Shown piece after piece: positions 35,539 to 49,000 of a stretch of 64,000 nt of DNA (positions are counted from its first letter, which is position 1; every line of letters starts with the position of its first letter). A model generated the notes under the pieces. The model was not told where the DNA came from and did no database searches. It saw nothing but the letters and a program-made list of their open reading frames with translations. Source of the stretch: Diabrotica undecimpunctata (lineage: Eukaryota > Arthropoda > Insecta > Coleoptera > Chrysomelidae); NCBI RefSeq assembly GCF_040954645.1, contig NC_092813.1, forward strand, positions 14,734,136 through 14,798,135, read 5' to 3'. The translations under genes were made by a program, and so were the position numbers.

Positions 35539-38500
35539 TTACATTTTATGAAATAGGTTAATGTCCTTAAGATATTTGATCGTATTGGTTAAGTTACAGT
35601 TTAATATATTTTTAAGTTGACCTGGTTCTTCAGAAATGTTGTTGGTGCTTCGTTCATATGAGTAAAGTAGACAGTCTGTAAGTATGTGTTGGACTGTTTT
35701 TTGGCATCTACAGTATGAGCATTCTGGTGATAGCTGCTTCGTTAATAAGTGTTGATGGGTTAATGTTATATGACCAATTCGTAGTCGATTTATAACCACC
35801 TGTTTTCTTTTTTTTTTCTGGAAGTTGGAGCCGGACACCGGTAGAGGGTTTAATTACTTTAAAATTTGAGTTATTTGAATCCCAGCATCGCTGCCAAACT
35901 TCTGTACAGTATTGTTTGATATTACGGTAGATATCTGTGACTGGAATTTGTTTGGTAATATCGATGCGCTCATTTGAGGTTGTTTTAACCGCTAAGGCGT
36001 CAACCTTTTCATTACCTGAAATACCTATATGTGATGGTATCCAGAGGAAGTGAATGTTTATATTTTTGTTTTGTAAGTAATAAAGCATAGATTTTATGTT
36101 TTGGATGATTTTATGTGTTGGATAGACCTGTTTGATGATTTGGAGTACAGATAATGAATCCGAGATAAACAGAAGATTAGTATCTGTATATTTTTGACAA
36201 AACTCAAGTGCTTTTAAAATTGCAATAGCTTCACCAGTAAATAAACTGCAAAAAGTAAGTATTCGTATAGCATATTCGATATCATATGTTAAAAAGGCTG
36301 CGGCACAGCCGTTTTTGGTTTTTGATGCGTCGGTGAAAATCTTAACATAATTGTCATATTTTGATAGAATTTTTTTATATAATATACGAACGAGGGTAAG
36401 ATTTGTGGTATTCTTTGGGTAAGCTACTAGAGATGTATTAATAGTAGGAGTATTAATTGTCCAGGGGGGTTCAGTTGGGTATGTAGATAGCGAGTATGTC
36501 AACAAATTGGTATTATATCCACAATTCATTACAAGTTCTTTAAAGGTTAAATATCTTGATTGTCTGTTACTTTTGTGGGTGGTGTTATTTGTATGTAGGA
36601 GTAGGTAGTTAGGGTTGTTAATATTGCTATATAGTTTAGCAGCATATCTTAGTGTGGTATATTGTCTTCTTATAAACAAAGGTGGTTTATTTAGTGCAGC
36701 TTGAAGACTTGCTACCGGACTAGTACGGAAGGCATCCAGCACAAGTCTCAAAGATGCACTTTGGATAACGTCCAAGACTTTAAGAATTTTTTTACTAGCA
36801 GTAGAATAGCACGTTGCACCGTAATCTAATTTACTACGGATGAGTGATTTATATAAATATAGCAGAGTAGTTGTATCAGCACCCCAATTTCTGTTAGAAA
36901 GTATTTTAAGGAGGTTTATTTTTGGCTGACAGGATAAGGCTAATTTTTTTATATGGTCTGTCCATTTCAAATGACTGTCGATTCTCAATCCTAGAAAGTC
37001 TGTTGAATCTACTTGTTTTATGTTAATATCATTTAGAATTAGGGTAGGTTTGCTATTGGTTTTATTTTTACTAAAGATAATAAAATAGGTCTTTTCACTT
37101 GAAAAGGTAAAACTACTTTTGTGGGACCCTATTTTCAGTTTGTGAAGAAATGCCTGAAGGATTTCTGTCGCGAGAGAGATATTACAACTTCTAGTGTAAA
37201 CTATTAGATCGTCAGCATACAAATATGCTTTTAATGGTAACTCTATTTCTTGTGCAATATTATTAATAGCTAATAAGAAAAGTGTAGGGCTTAAAGTGGA
37301 ACCTTGTGGAATTCCATTTTGTAAGTGCTTAGTCTTTGAATTGATGCCATTAACACGAACTTGAAATGTTCTGTTACTCATAAAATTTTTAAAAAAGGCT
37401 AGAAAGTTTCCTTGTATGCCGCAGCTAACCATTATTTTCAGAATGCGATGTCGCCATGCAGTATTAAAGGCTTTTTCTATATCGAAAAATAAGAAAATTA
37501 CTTGTTAATTGTTTCTAAAAGATTCACATATATCATTTACGAAAGATATTAGATTGTCATTTGTCGATCTTTTCTTTCTAAATCCATTTTGGATGGAGGT
37601 CAGTAGCTGGTTTTTCTCTAGAAACCAAACTAATCTATTAGTTAAGATTTTTTCAAGTAATTTACAAATATTATTTATAAGAGAAAGTGGTCGGTAAGAA
37701 GAGGGGTCAGTTTTTGTTTTATATGGTTTTAAAATGGGGATGATTATAGATTGACACCAGATTATAGAAAAGGTTTTTTTAATGAAAATCTGATTAAATA
37801 TATGTAGAAGGATTAGTTTACCTGAGAGTGGGAGGTTTTTTATAAAAATAATTGGAATATCGTCAGGGCCTGGAGAAGTATTTTTTGATTTTTGCAAAGC
37901 CTCTTCAAACTCTTGATATGTGATAGGCAATTTAATTGATCATTATTGTCTATTATTCGGATATTTTCTTTTTCATTCTCACATTTAAAATTTAAAAATT
38001 TAGGGTTAAAATTTGTATTGCTAGAATTTGTTTTATATACATTTGCCAGTGTATTACAGATTTCTTGTTTAGATGTTATTAAATTATTACCATTAAGCCA
38101 GGTACTAATTTGAGTTGGATTATGTTCTCCTTTTAGTGTGCGTACCTTGTTCCATATAACTGGCATCGGAGTTGATGAATTAATCGATGAAACATATCGC
38201 ATCCAGGTTTCTTTTTTATTTTTTTTAATCAGATATTTAGTTTTACCTCTCAAACTTTTAAAATTAAGAAGATTCTCAGAAGTTTTATGTTTTTTTAGAA
38301 TATTAAATGCATTCTTGCTAGCTTTTATAGCAGCAGCTATCTCTTGGTTCCACCATGGAACCGGTTTTCTTTTACATAATTTGGTTTTTCCTATGGATAT
38401 ATTAGCAGCTTTTATAATGATATCATTAAAATATTGTATGTTAGTATCTATATTTTCTTCTGGAGTATAGTCCAACATCTAATTTCTTACAATATGTTGA

Positions 38501-39221
38501 TATAGTTTCCAATCGGCGGAATCTACTTTCCATTTTTGATAGGGGTGTTTGGTGTGTCGGTTATAGTGGTTTCCATTATTATAGGATAATAATCACTATT
38601 ATAAAGATAATCTAGACTATTCCAAATGAAGGAGGTTGATAATAAGGGCTCACATAGAGGTATATCTATGGCGGAGGAAGTACCATTCTGAGAGCTGAAA
38701 TATGTAGGCTTACCAGTATTCATGAGTATTAAATTTTGGGCATCTATAATATCCATGAGCAATCGACCATTTTTATCTGTTTTGTTGCTACCCCACGCGA
38801 TATTGTGACAATTCATATCACCTACTATTAATTTGGGATTAGGAATTTGGTTAATTAGATATTGGAGAACTTTTAGTGTGGTTTCATTAGGATGAGGTAG
38901 ATAAATATTGCAAATATTGATGTTTTTGCAGTTGATATTGCATGACACTGATATAGTTACAGCTTCTAGATTAGTATGTAGCTTAATTTCTTTGGTCGGA
39001 ATGTGATTTTTTACAAAAATACCAACACCTCCACTAGCATATGTTGCGTCTCGATTTTTAAGGAATTGGGAATAATTTTTTATATTCAAGTTATTAGTTT
39101 TAAGGTGGGTTTCCTGTAAACATATTATAAGAGGAGAAAGATCGTTTATAAGTAGATTAAGGGATTCTAAATTATTAAAATAACCATTAAGATTCCACTG
39201 AACCATGAATGTATTATCCAT
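35539..39221 (-). pseudogene. IEL-3 ORF2 with three or four lesions
   Basis: It starts MDNTFMVQWNLNGYFNN. Endonuclease: LQETHLK, GDMNCHNIAWGS and YNSDYYPI (SDH has become SDY). A shift near 38530 in an A run and a TAG near 38480 break the linker. RT: TSPGPDDI and FRKKRSTNDN, TAA at 37505 just before the FFDIEKAF motif, then an open 574-codon stretch with NGIPQGSTLSP, LYADDLIVY (37215) and RNase H FTDASKTKNG, TGEAIAIL, ISDSLS and WIPSHIGISGNEKVD. A run of A near 35820 shifts the frame before the Cys/His tail (CSYCRC..H..C). Confidence 0.85.
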
Positions 39222-39222
39222 T

Positions 39223-40370
39223 TTATTTTACAACGTGGGAAAGGGAGTTATCGCTTTCAATATCCGAGGATGAATCGGTAACTGAGGATTGTATCTTTTT
39301 TCGAAGTCTTGTTAGTTTATTTTTTATTTTGCGATCAGGAATATGGTCGTGGGCGAATAGAAGTATCTCTTTAAAAGAAACCATATCGGTTGTGTAATTT
39401 TCTACTATGGGGGTAGGATATCTTGAGTTTGATGCGTTACATATCGCGTCGCAAAGAACTGTAAATTTAAGAGGAAATGTCGGGTATTTAGATTCGATTT
39501 TACCTTTAATAGATTCAAGTGATTCGAGGATATCAGGTGGTGATGATTTTGGCCGCTTAACCGTATTTTTGGGTTTGGTAAAAATTGTTGGATCGGGTGG
39601 CTGGCGTTTCATGTATCTCAGGAGAGTCAGTCGATATTTGTCTCTTTGTTTTTTGATGGGAGGCATCAGTGTTCAAAATAATAGGATTGCTATTTTTAGT
39701 CGTTTCGTTGTAAATATCTTCTGCTGTTATTTGAAAGTTAGTGGTATTATTAATAGAATTTCCTGCTTGTGTTGTAAGATTTTGAGGTTTAGACGGGAGT
39801 GATATTGTAGATTGAGATTCAATGGGTGTTTTAGTTGATGTCAATTGTGATAGAACAGGGCAGTCTGTTTTGCGATGACCTTTTGACATACATTTAGGGT
39901 AATTTAAGTCAGTGGATAGGTAAATTCGATAGTTGGTGTTGTCGTAAGATATTATAATAAAATCTGGGATAGTGATATTTTCAATGAGAGTGATAAAAAT
40001 TTGTCTTCAAAAGCTTAAAACGTGGTTATAGGTAATGTCCGGCATTCCAACTCGCAGAAAAGTCATCTGAGATACAGTATTAAGTTCTAATTTTTTCAGC
40101 TCAACTTCAAGTACTGAGTTTGGTATTGGAGAGGTAAATACAAATTCTGTTATTCGAGATGCGGGATGCAAATAACATATTTTTTGGTTTTACTATATTT
40201 CCCATTGCTATCACATATTCGTTTATTTTTATTCAATTGAGAGCAGATAGGACAATGGCTTGGTTTTTGGTTGGATATTTAAATGAAGTAACAGCGTTGG
40301 AATATGAACATGGTTGATTGTTGTTAGGAGAAGAAACAGAACCAACAGAATCTTCATCCATTTTTAAAAA
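39223..40370 (-). pseudogene. IEL-3 ORF1, frameshifted
   Basis: The N-terminal part (40360-39900) is read in pieces and begins near the MDEDSVGS reading at 40361. The zinc-knuckle-like motif near 39890 reads NYPKCMSKGHRKTDCP, with Tyr where the first Cys is expected, as in IEL-1. A Ser/Thr/Asn-rich linker (39860-39600) shifts frame once. The C-terminal domain (39550-39223) contains RKIKNKLTRLRKKI and an acidic Ser-rich end, SSDIESDNS. The TAA at 39223-39225 is one base from the ORF2 start. Confidence 0.75.
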
Positions 40371-40579
40371 TATTATTCATATTTTGGCACCTCTATTCTT
40401 CAGACGGTCCTGTTTCCATAAAAACAGAATCAGTAATGAGGTACCAAAAGTTGTGTAGTTGATAAATCCGGTGCCAGGAACTTGTTTTGATATAAGTATC
40501 TCTAATTATATTATAATAAATACTACTTACAGTTTTTCTCCAAGTAGTTCAAATTTATTTTTATAGTAACACTACACTT

Positions 40580-40645
40580 TATTGCAATTTTATCAACTCA
40601 ACCCTGCGCAGTTGATGTGATTTTGTCTTTAAATAAAAAAAAAAT
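40580..40645 (+). repeat. Short I-like 3'-end remnant with A tail
   Basis: CAACCCTGCGCAGTTGATGT followed by TAAATAAAAAAAAAATAAAA looks like the conserved 3' terminus of the IEL family in plus orientation. No coding part precedes it, as the upstream DNA is the leader of IEL-3 on the other strand. Confidence 0.5.
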
Positions 40646-40662
40646 AAAAGTATTCAAGTTTT

Positions 40663-41484
40663 AAACAGATTTCGGATAGTATTAAATATGTATTACAATT
40701 CTTAAATAGTGCAAAATATAAGCACAAAATATTATTTTTATCATGTAGAACCTGTTATAACTAGAATTAGTCCTCTAATGTTCTTATTGTGAACTGCTTT
40801 CTAAGGAAGCCTTACAAGCATTTCCATTATATACATAAGTATATTTTATGGCATCCTCAAAACACGCTCGAAATTGGTTTGCTCCCTAACGATAAAATAA
40901 CTGTCCTAGTCACACAAGAGAAAAATTTGAGGACTTCTTTTTCTGAAAGTTATAATAATAACAAAGATATTTCCAAATGCTGATATGATACTCAGATGAT
41001 TGCCTAATAAAAGTAACTTTTAAAATTCTAACTAAAATTGATAAAAAAAATATTTGAAGTTATTAAATAGATTTTTCGTCGGTTTTAAGGGGCTCTCTTC
41101 TAACTGGCGGAAATAATTTAAAAAACGACACTCACAATGTAACATTTGCTACTATAATTAGAGTTAGTTCTACAATCTGCTTGTTATGAACTACTTTCTA
41201 AAAAGACCATAAATGGAAATCGATCATACGCATGACTTCATATTCATGGCCTCCTTAAAAAAGAGCTCAACATAGGTAAGGTTTCCAGCCATAAAATGTT
41301 TGTCCCAGTCGCATGAGGAAAATCTAAGGACTTCTTTCTGAAAACTATAACACAGAAAATATTTCCAAATGCTGAAATCTATTTTCGGTGGTTGGTTGGC
41401 CGAAAGATTTAGTTTTTAAAATCATAAATAACATTGATAAAAATAATTATTATTGAACAGATTTCGGATAGTATTAAAATGTAT
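40663..41484. repeat. Degenerate tandem satellite, period about 396 bp
   Basis: AACAGATTTCGGATAGTATT occurs at 40663 and again at 41456. Between them, 40745-41060 matches 41140-41456 with many changes, for instance GAACTGCTTTCTAAGGAAGC against GAACTACTTTCTAAAAAGAC. About two units are seen, the next being cut by the retrotransposon tail at 41487. No ORF. Confidence 0.65.
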
Positions 41485-41752
41485 TATTTTTTTTTTATTT
41501 TAGTTGGATTGCCTTGGCCGAGCCAATTAGACAGACAAATTTAAAGACAAACAATTTTTACAATCAGAGGAATTTTTTTACAATTAGAGGAATAAATATA
41601 CAATCATTCGTACAATCTAACGTACAATTTTTAATAAATTAATTTTTTTTTCCTGCGCTTCAACATCTCGGAGGTTTACATCTTCCTTTTCATTTTTTAA
41701 TTCCTTAATATTTTTTTTGTATATATATTTTTTATAATTATTATTTTTATTC

Positions 41753-42268
<516 letters not shown>

Positions 42269-42286
42269 AAGATTATCATATAATTT

Positions 42287-42986
42287 TCAATTATGTATAT
42301 TCAAAATATGTAATACTTCTTTTCCATACCTGCAATTAGGTGACTCCGTGAGACCCAACTTGTACATACGAAGGGGGGTAAGAGCATGATTAGATCTTAA
42401 TCTGTTTTTAACCCTTATGAAATGGCGATTTGATAGAGTGTGAAACCATCTGATTATGGGTATTTCAGGCTGCATTTGCTTGTAATTATTTCCAGTTCTC
42501 GTGTTTCGATAATATGTTTGCCATTTTTCTTTTTGATGCCGTTTACTAATTATATCAATGTCTGAAAAGGGGAGTAAGTTCAAGGGAGATTCTCCGCCTA
42601 TCTTTAGGGCAGATATGGCTAGGCTATCTGCTATTTCATTGCCATTAATGCCCGCGTGTCCCTTTATCCATGATATAATAATGTTTTTTCCTAAATTTGT
42701 AATTTTATTGTAAATAGTCATAATTTCTAGTTCTATATGATTTAGTTGTTTGGACCTATGTACGTTTGTTAATCTGTCGATGACAATCTTACTGTCTGTA
42801 AGTATTATGCAGCTGTAGGGTTCGTTACTATGCATACGCCTTAATGCAAGAAGAATCGCTGTCATTTCAGCAGTGTATATCAATGATTCAGCTGGCAATT
42901 TCAATAATTTTTTAAATCCACTTTGAATAATATTTAATGCACATCCTACTTTGTTTTGTACTTTAGATCCGTCTCTATAGTAAAAC
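42287..42986 (-). pseudogene. NLR-5 RNase H domain and C-terminus
   Basis: FYYRDGSK opens the domain (catalytic Asp), then YTAEMTAILLAL (Glu), ILTDSKIVI (Asp) and WIKGHAGINGNEIAD (His and Asp), so the active site is complete. The C-terminal segment RVKNRLRSNHALTP..LGLTESPNC ends at TAA 42287; the usual Cys/His tail is incomplete. The frame joins to RT sequence at 52633 with one TAG at the junction. Confidence 0.8.
42980..42986 (+). repeat. Target-site duplication, left, of P-like copy 2
   Basis: GTAAAAC, repeated at 52633-52639 directly outside the right terminal repeat. Confidence 0.8.
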
Positions 42987-43010
42987 CATTGTTTAAATAG
43001 GACTAGTTAG
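42987..43010 (+). repeat. Left terminal inverted repeat, P-like copy 2
   Basis: 24 of 24 bases are complementary to 52609-52632. The 11-mer CATTGTTTAAA is found again in the internal palindrome at 43504-43537. Confidence 0.85.
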
Positions 43011-43248
43011 ACAATCCTTATGGAACAAACGTTTGACTTTTACTCTGCCGTCATATGGCGGCCTCTAGTCATAAATTTAAAAAACTATTAACAGAAACTT
43101 AATTCTCGGCAGGATTCTATTCGAGTATATTTTTACCTGTCTCATGACTAAGACAAACCTGTAAACGGATGCCAGATTGTGAAGAAAATATAAGACTTTA
43201 ATAAAATGCTTATTGTTATTATCGTTGTATGCGTCTAGTGAAAGATAA
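43011..43248. other. Left subterminal DNA of P-like copy 2
   Basis: No ORF. It contains GTCATATGGCGGCCTCTAG near 43050. The equivalent part of copy 1 would lie left of the window. Confidence 0.5.
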
Positions 43249-43865
43249 CTTGACTATTTCGAGAGAATATTTCAAATTGTTTTTATACTTTGAGACTTGC
43301 TAAATCTAAATCGGTTAGTAATCTATTTAAATAAAGTATGTAAATGCTGACTTTTTTTTAATTTTTATTAGTTTATCAGATATTTATTTTGGTTATATGA
43401 TTTGCTAGAAAAGGATTAAATATTTAATTGAAATACACTCGATTGCTATCGTCTTAGAACACTCATGCGGAGGTTTATTTTTTAGTCAAGATTTAAGTTT
43501 TATCATTGTTTAAAAAAGAAAATCTTTTTAAACAATGGTTTTATGTATGTTTTGAGAAAATTAAATTTTCAATCTTTTAATCTTTAAAATGACGTTTGAA
43601 AATATAGTAAATATAAAAAAACACATCGATATGCCACAACAAGAGGCAACACATATTTAGGGACAAATTAATCTATGTGTTGGGATAAAAGTAATAATAA
43701 TTAACAACACTTTAATAAATAGTATCCTTTATTTTATTTATTTATGTATTTTGTAATATAAACACCAGTTTTGTATTTCTGTTTATATGAATGAGAAATT
43801 TAAATGAATGAGCTGTTAATAATGAAATAATTTTAAATTACAAAGTGATAGAGATACAATTAGTG
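43249..43865. repeat. P-like transposon copy 2, block A
   Basis: Counterpart of 2421-3067. It carries a 13-bp inverted repeat CATTGTTTAAAAA..TTTTTAAACAATG at 43504-43537 that reuses the terminal repeat sequence. It joins block B directly at about 43865. Confidence 0.7.
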
Positions 43866-43929
43866 ATAAAAATTGATTGTAACATTGTTTTCATGAACTA
43901 AAATAAGCAATGTATGTAGTGCGAAACAC

Positions 43930-44123
43930 TATTGGCACCGTGGATGGTTGTTTTGCTATCGAAAACGTATGAAAAACGCGTGGTGTCGTTAACAAACCTT
44001 CCTCTTCTACCTCACTATATTTTTTTGGTTTGCATTTAGATAGTTTTGGTCAAAATGCTTACTGCATAGAAATTTTTTTTTTTTTTAAATCGGGTAGCTC
44101 CAGACTTTCCAATGCAGCATTAC
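43930..44123 (-). pseudogene. THAP-domain protein exon 2, copy 2, internally deleted
   Basis: The acceptor AG lies at 44124-44125 and the exon reads GNAALESLELPDLK, a 14-A run (10 or 13 would be in frame), then FLCSKHFDQNYLNA and, in a shifted frame, YSEVEEEGLLTT. The leucine-rich part present in copy 1 is missing beyond about 43930. Same role and phase as the exon at 10684-11265; this copy is not functional. Confidence 0.65.
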
Positions 44124-44250
44124 CTACAACAATATTATTATTAACACAACTGAAAAAAAAAGGCAATTTTCTGCACAATAAAGTAAAAAAACAATTTAAG
44201 TTCTGTATTCAAAATATAAATAACTTGGCAGTTATGCCAACATATTTTTA

Positions 44251-46765
44251 ATTTTTTTGGTAGTATGGGTATGGGTATGGGATCTAGTCTTTCACCCATT
44301 TTAAGTAGCTATATCAAGGATGATGTTATCAGTGATTGTATCAACAATTGCACTTTTTTCATTCCTTTTTTTAAAGATATGCAGATGATTTAGTTTTGGC
44401 ACTTCCTAAACACAAAATTATTGAAATAGTCAACATTTTCAAGTATCATAATCAACATATACAATTTACAGTTGAGGAAGAGGTAGACAATTCTCTAGTT
44501 CCTTAGAGTAGGTTTCAAATCCAGTGCTTTATACAGGATGGTGAATTGTTTGCAGTTGGTAAGTTTGATATGGTTGATTCGTAGTTGTAATAGTCGATGC
44601 TTCTCTTCTAATTATGAAGTCTAGGGAGAGATGACCAATAAAAGATTGAAGTTTATGAAAAGTTGTTTTGCTCTTTTGCTCTAAGTTTTGTCAAGTATCC
44701 TCTACCGACTTTTTAAAAACGAATTTCGAGATTCGTTAGCTAGTTGAATTGGAGTGACTTCAGTCACCCCAAGGTTGGTAGCTTCTTTGGCAAAATGATC
44801 TGCTGTTTTATTACCAGTAATTCCGGTGTGAGAAGGCAGCCATATGAGAGAGACTGTTACATCGTAAGCAGAGAGATTTTGGTATATGTCATAAATGTTT
44901 TGAACTAATAGGTGGTCAGTGAAAATTGTATTGACTAAATGGATATATGAAAGATAATCTGAACAAATGGCAATATGTCTGTTTTGATGTGAGATGCATT
45001 TAAAAGCCAACACAATACTATATAGTTCACCTGTGCAAACGTTGCATATTAAGGGTAACCGAGATGATCTTACAAGTTCATGTTTAGTGGTTACTGCACA
45101 ACCAATACTAGTGGTAGTTTTAGAAGCATCTGTATAGAGAATTAAATTCTAAAAATGCGTTCTTTATGAGAAGGTTAGAAGATTCAAGTTTGTTAAAAAT
45201 AATGAGTGAGGTATATATTGAAGGGATATCTTTAGCCCAGAGGGGAAGTAAAGGTAGAGGAAATAAACTAGTCAGAAAAAGGTCAATATTTTTAAGTAGT
45301 GGACAAATTAATTGAGGTATAGGTTTTATGATAAGGTGTTGGTTATTGTTAGTGGAAGAAAACGACATTGTGGCAATTAGGGAATGAACAAGATTACATG
45401 GATTTGCAGATGTTGATGCAGCATACGAAAGTAGAAGTGATTATCGTCTTAGGGTAGGAGAAAGTTCATTAGATTCACGGTATACACTCTCAATAGGACT
45501 AAAGCGAAAAGCGCTCAGACCTAGAAGTAGTTTTATTGGCACCCCATTGAAGATGACTGAGGGTTTAAAAATGTTCAACTTTTTAAAACAATTGATTTTA
45601 AGTTCAGAGATTCGATTTTTTCAATTTAATCTGGAGTCAAACATAAAACCGAGAATTTTACAATAATTAACACCAGAAAGTAGAGAATTGTTAAATAAAA
45701 TTTGGGGTAAGGGAGTGAAAATCCCTATGGAAAATTTTATTAATTTGGTTTTGCTCTCAGAGAGTGATAATCCTAGTTTGTTAAATCTATCTTGAAGTAG
45801 ATTTACTACACTTGATGGCAAGAATGAATAAAGTTAAACTTAATGCAGATTCTAAAGGGACACCTTAATTTTGAGGAAGAGATTTACCCGAAAAAGTTTA
45901 CCCTTGGCAAGGACTTTAAAGATTCTTTCAATTAGATATTTTTTTACAAATGAGAAATTATTACCATTTAAATTATAGTGGGAGTTTTTGTCAATGATTG
46001 CTTTTCTGGAGATTGAACAAAAAGCCCCTTTAACGTTAAATATAGTTGCTATGACATCTTGTTTATTATAGATTGCTTAAGAAATGTGTGTTTGAAAAAT
46101 AAAAAAGTTATCAATAGTAGACCGATTACGTCGGAAGCCGGATTGAGCGTCGGGAATAATATTATACTGTTTAACGAACCACGTGAGTATTTCATTGATC
46201 ATTGTTTCAAGAAGTTTGCAGGTAATACAAGTAAGAGAAATCAGACGAAAGATATTGGAGTTATAGAGGGCTGGTCAGGTTTTTTAATTGGAATGATTAT
46301 AGAATTGCACCAAACATCTGGGAATTTTTGTGTGTTCTAGATAAAGTTATAAATTTCGAGAAGTTTGGAGAGAGATGTATTAGAGAGATTTTTTAAAAAT
46401 ATATAAGGGATATCATCGGGATCATCAGCAGATTTTGTAAATGAAAACAAGGTAAATTTTAGTTTATTTAGGGTAAACAAGCCGTTCATAAACTTGACAT
46501 CGTGTGGAGTTGACGAGATGGTGGAGAAAGATTGAGCGCGTAAAGAACTGGGAGTAAAAGCTATATTACTTTTATTGAATCTGTCTTCAACCCCATTAGC
46601 GAGTGTGTCAGAAATGAATTGACTGTCAGAGATAACTGTGTTGTTGAAGAAGATGATAGGAGAAACAGTTAGGATATAGGAATGAAGGATGACTAAATTC
46701 ATAGGATGAAGGTTAGTTTTATTGCCTTGGATTTGTGAAACAGTTTTTTTTATAAATGAGAGTGG
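44251..46765 (-). pseudogene. I-like retroelement ORF2, RT to RNase H, inside P-like copy 2
   Basis: On the minus strand a linker (KTVSQIQGNKTNLHPMN, 46740) precedes RT (SADDPDDIPYIFLKNLS, SIIIPIKKPDQPS). The region that should carry YADD is deleted: the VPLESALSLTLFILAI motif near 45850 jumps to NLLQDRFNKLGLSLSESKTK. RNase H follows with CSDYLS and WLPSHTGITGNKTADH (44830) but a poor first half. The 3' end is near 44251-44262 in an A/T run. It is probably the 3' half of the same captured element whose 5' half is at 47060-49000, as the order and strand fit; copy 1 lacks it. Confidence 0.65.
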
Positions 46766-46995
46766 AGTTATCATATCCACTGGTAACTTTAACATCCTAA
46801 TATATAAAACTAAATAATGTAAACTAAATTGTAACACATAACTTTTATCGGGTTTTTACCCAGATATTTAGTGGCTCAAAAAATGTACACCTAGACACTG
46901 ATGATGGAATATGGATTCCGAAAACAATTTGTCTTCATGACATAGCCCGTTTGGGTATTTTAATTTATGTACCTTTTATAAAGGATTTTAACAAA
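46766..46995 (+). repeat. Dispersed repeat R, copy 2
   Basis: Matches 12981-13210 and more weakly 26787-27005. It separates the two parts of the captured retroelement, so it either inserted there or replaced part of it. Confidence 0.55.
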
Positions 46996-47059
46996 ATTTT
47001 TTTTTGTAATGATTTTTCTTTTATCTTAGTATAGATTAGGGCAAGATCTTTCATTAACG

Positions 47060-49000
47060 ATTGTCAGCGGTATGTCAGTGGTAAATTTACTGGCTTCATT
47101 TAGAGGTTCGTTGGTGCCTAAGGAATTTTCGAGAAATTTTTCAAGATAATTCTAGAAAACCCTAATTTTTGTGTTTTTATAGGATTTGAGTGCAGCTTTT
47201 AGTTCGAAATAGTTTATAAGAGAGTTCGGATGAGTGGTATCTTGTTGTGAAACTGAGGATGAATAATGAAAGGGCGAAGGAAGAAAAGAGTATATATAGT
47301 TAGGTCCAGATTTGTTGCAAAACTTTTATTTTAAATTTTCTGCCAGAATCTTGGCTGTCTCTTAATTGTCAAGGATAACCTTTCGATTAAAAAAGAGATT
47401 GGATATTTTAAGGTTATTTTTTGTTAACAATTTTTTTTTCAAACTAGACTTGGGCTAGTATTTGATGTACATAAAGTTTTCTTACTTAATTAAATATCGT
47501 GTCTAAATTTGGCAAAAGATGAAGTAAAAATATACAGAGAGCAGAAAAAATGAATAAATGCGAGAGAAAGAGAGAAATTCTATTCATCATGTATGCTGTG
47601 ATTGGATTTGACATCAGAAGATTTATCAGAGGATGCACTTATATATACTCTTGTAAGTCGGAGATAGGCTGTTCTTTTAACTTTTTTAAGATTCTAGTGA
47701 TACGGTTTTTTAGTGATCTTTTCCTTGTACCTATGTAGAGCTGCAATAAGTCCTTTTGAATACCATCTATGTTGGAGGATTTTTAAGCTTCTTGTAGTGG
47801 GGTGATACATACAAAAGAGTTCTTAAGAAATGTAATAAGTTGCGTGGAATTGAGTGTAAAATTAGTCGGATTATCTTTGTAAATCATTTCTATAGCGGAA
47901 ATATAATAAGGTTTCATCGAGTAATCCAATCAAAGATTAGATTTGGACATTTTTTGGCTGGTTTCGGTGGCATTGAAAATGTCGAAGGAGGAAAAGAACT
48001 TAATAGAGCAAGAATACCGGATGAAGATAGATGGTAGGAGTATCATGAGAACTGTCATTGAAGTGTCCCTTTTTTTGTCCTACTGCCAACATGGGTTTTG
48101 AATTAGTACGACGAGAGATGGATAAATCCATAATGGCAGCCAGGATGGGTATGCAGTTAACGGAGATGGACTCAATTTCCGAAGATAGAAATTCTTTTGA
48201 TGAAGTTAAGGATTCAGGATTAAGGACTCCTTAGAGTCAGCTGAAAATGAAGAAGAGGGAGGAGCATTAGCTGCAATGAGTGTCTGATCTTGTCAACTGG
48301 AGACTTTGCAATCAGACTCCACGGTACGACCCGTAAGCTTACAAAGAAAACACTATAGTCTGTCAGAGAATAAAAATATTTTAAAGGATGTATTTTCATG
48401 GTTAATTAACAGAGAAGATTGCACTTCGAAGTTCACCTTGTCAGCTATTTCAAATGTTACCCTAGGAAAACTCATAATATATGCCTATTGATCATCTGAT
48501 GTTCCGTATTTTTTAGGGACTGCTCGATTAGGAATGCGGGATGAAAGGAGATACATTTGAAATAAGGATTCTTTTGGTCGCAGAAAGAAGCCTGCAGATC
48601 AAGATGACGGTGGAATTAATTATGACGTTCGGTGTATTAGTTGATCAACGATGTCGGTAGAAGTGAGGAAAATGCAGATTCGATTATTCGAAATGCGAGA
48701 TGTAAAAGTAATATTTTTTGGATAAACTATTTCACCAATTTCTTTAATATATTTAAATAAAACAGTATTCAAAATGGAGTGCATGACAATAACTTGTTCC
48801 CTTTTAGAAAACGAACGGGAAGGAGGTCTAGAGACTGCGTCAACGACATATGATTTTGGGTTGGAATTGAAGTTGTTTTGTGTAAATGTAAATATTTAAT
48901 TGCTGTTCATGATGTGTAGTCCTGGTTACCCAGACCGTAACACAATACCTAAATGTGAGTACCTAATGGACCCTCTTCCAAACTGGAAAGAAAGAAAAAA
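47060..49000 (-). pseudogene. Captured I-like retroelement fragment (ORF1 and start of ORF2), copy 2
   Basis: Counterpart of 13220-14990. It keeps about 120 bp of ORF1 (48590-48710) that copy 1 lost, which read ITFTSRISNNRICIFLTST, the expected continuation after the N-terminal block, and also 115 bp near 47875-47990. Stops and shifts are frequent. 5' leader near 48900-49000. Confidence 0.65.

Larger units (their letters stand above)
35441..40570 (-). mobile_element. I-like retrotransposon, nearly full length (IEL-3)
   Basis: It reads on the minus strand from a 5' leader near 40400-40570 to a tail GGTTGATGCGGC..GAAAAAAAAA at 35441-35466. ORF1 and ORF2 are both recognisable. It meets IEL-2 tail to tail with only the A/T run between them. 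The 5' end is approximate. Confidence 0.8.

Noticed and set aside
40789..40983. 64-codon plus frame
   Set aside because: It lies in the degenerate satellite and is not open in the neighbouring unit.
44030..44251. 73-codon plus-strand frame
   Set aside because: It overlaps THAP exon 2 on the other strand and is a shadow of it.
46059..46340. 93-codon plus-strand frame
   Set aside because: Antisense of the decayed RT at 44251-46765; the minus strand carries the recognisable residues.
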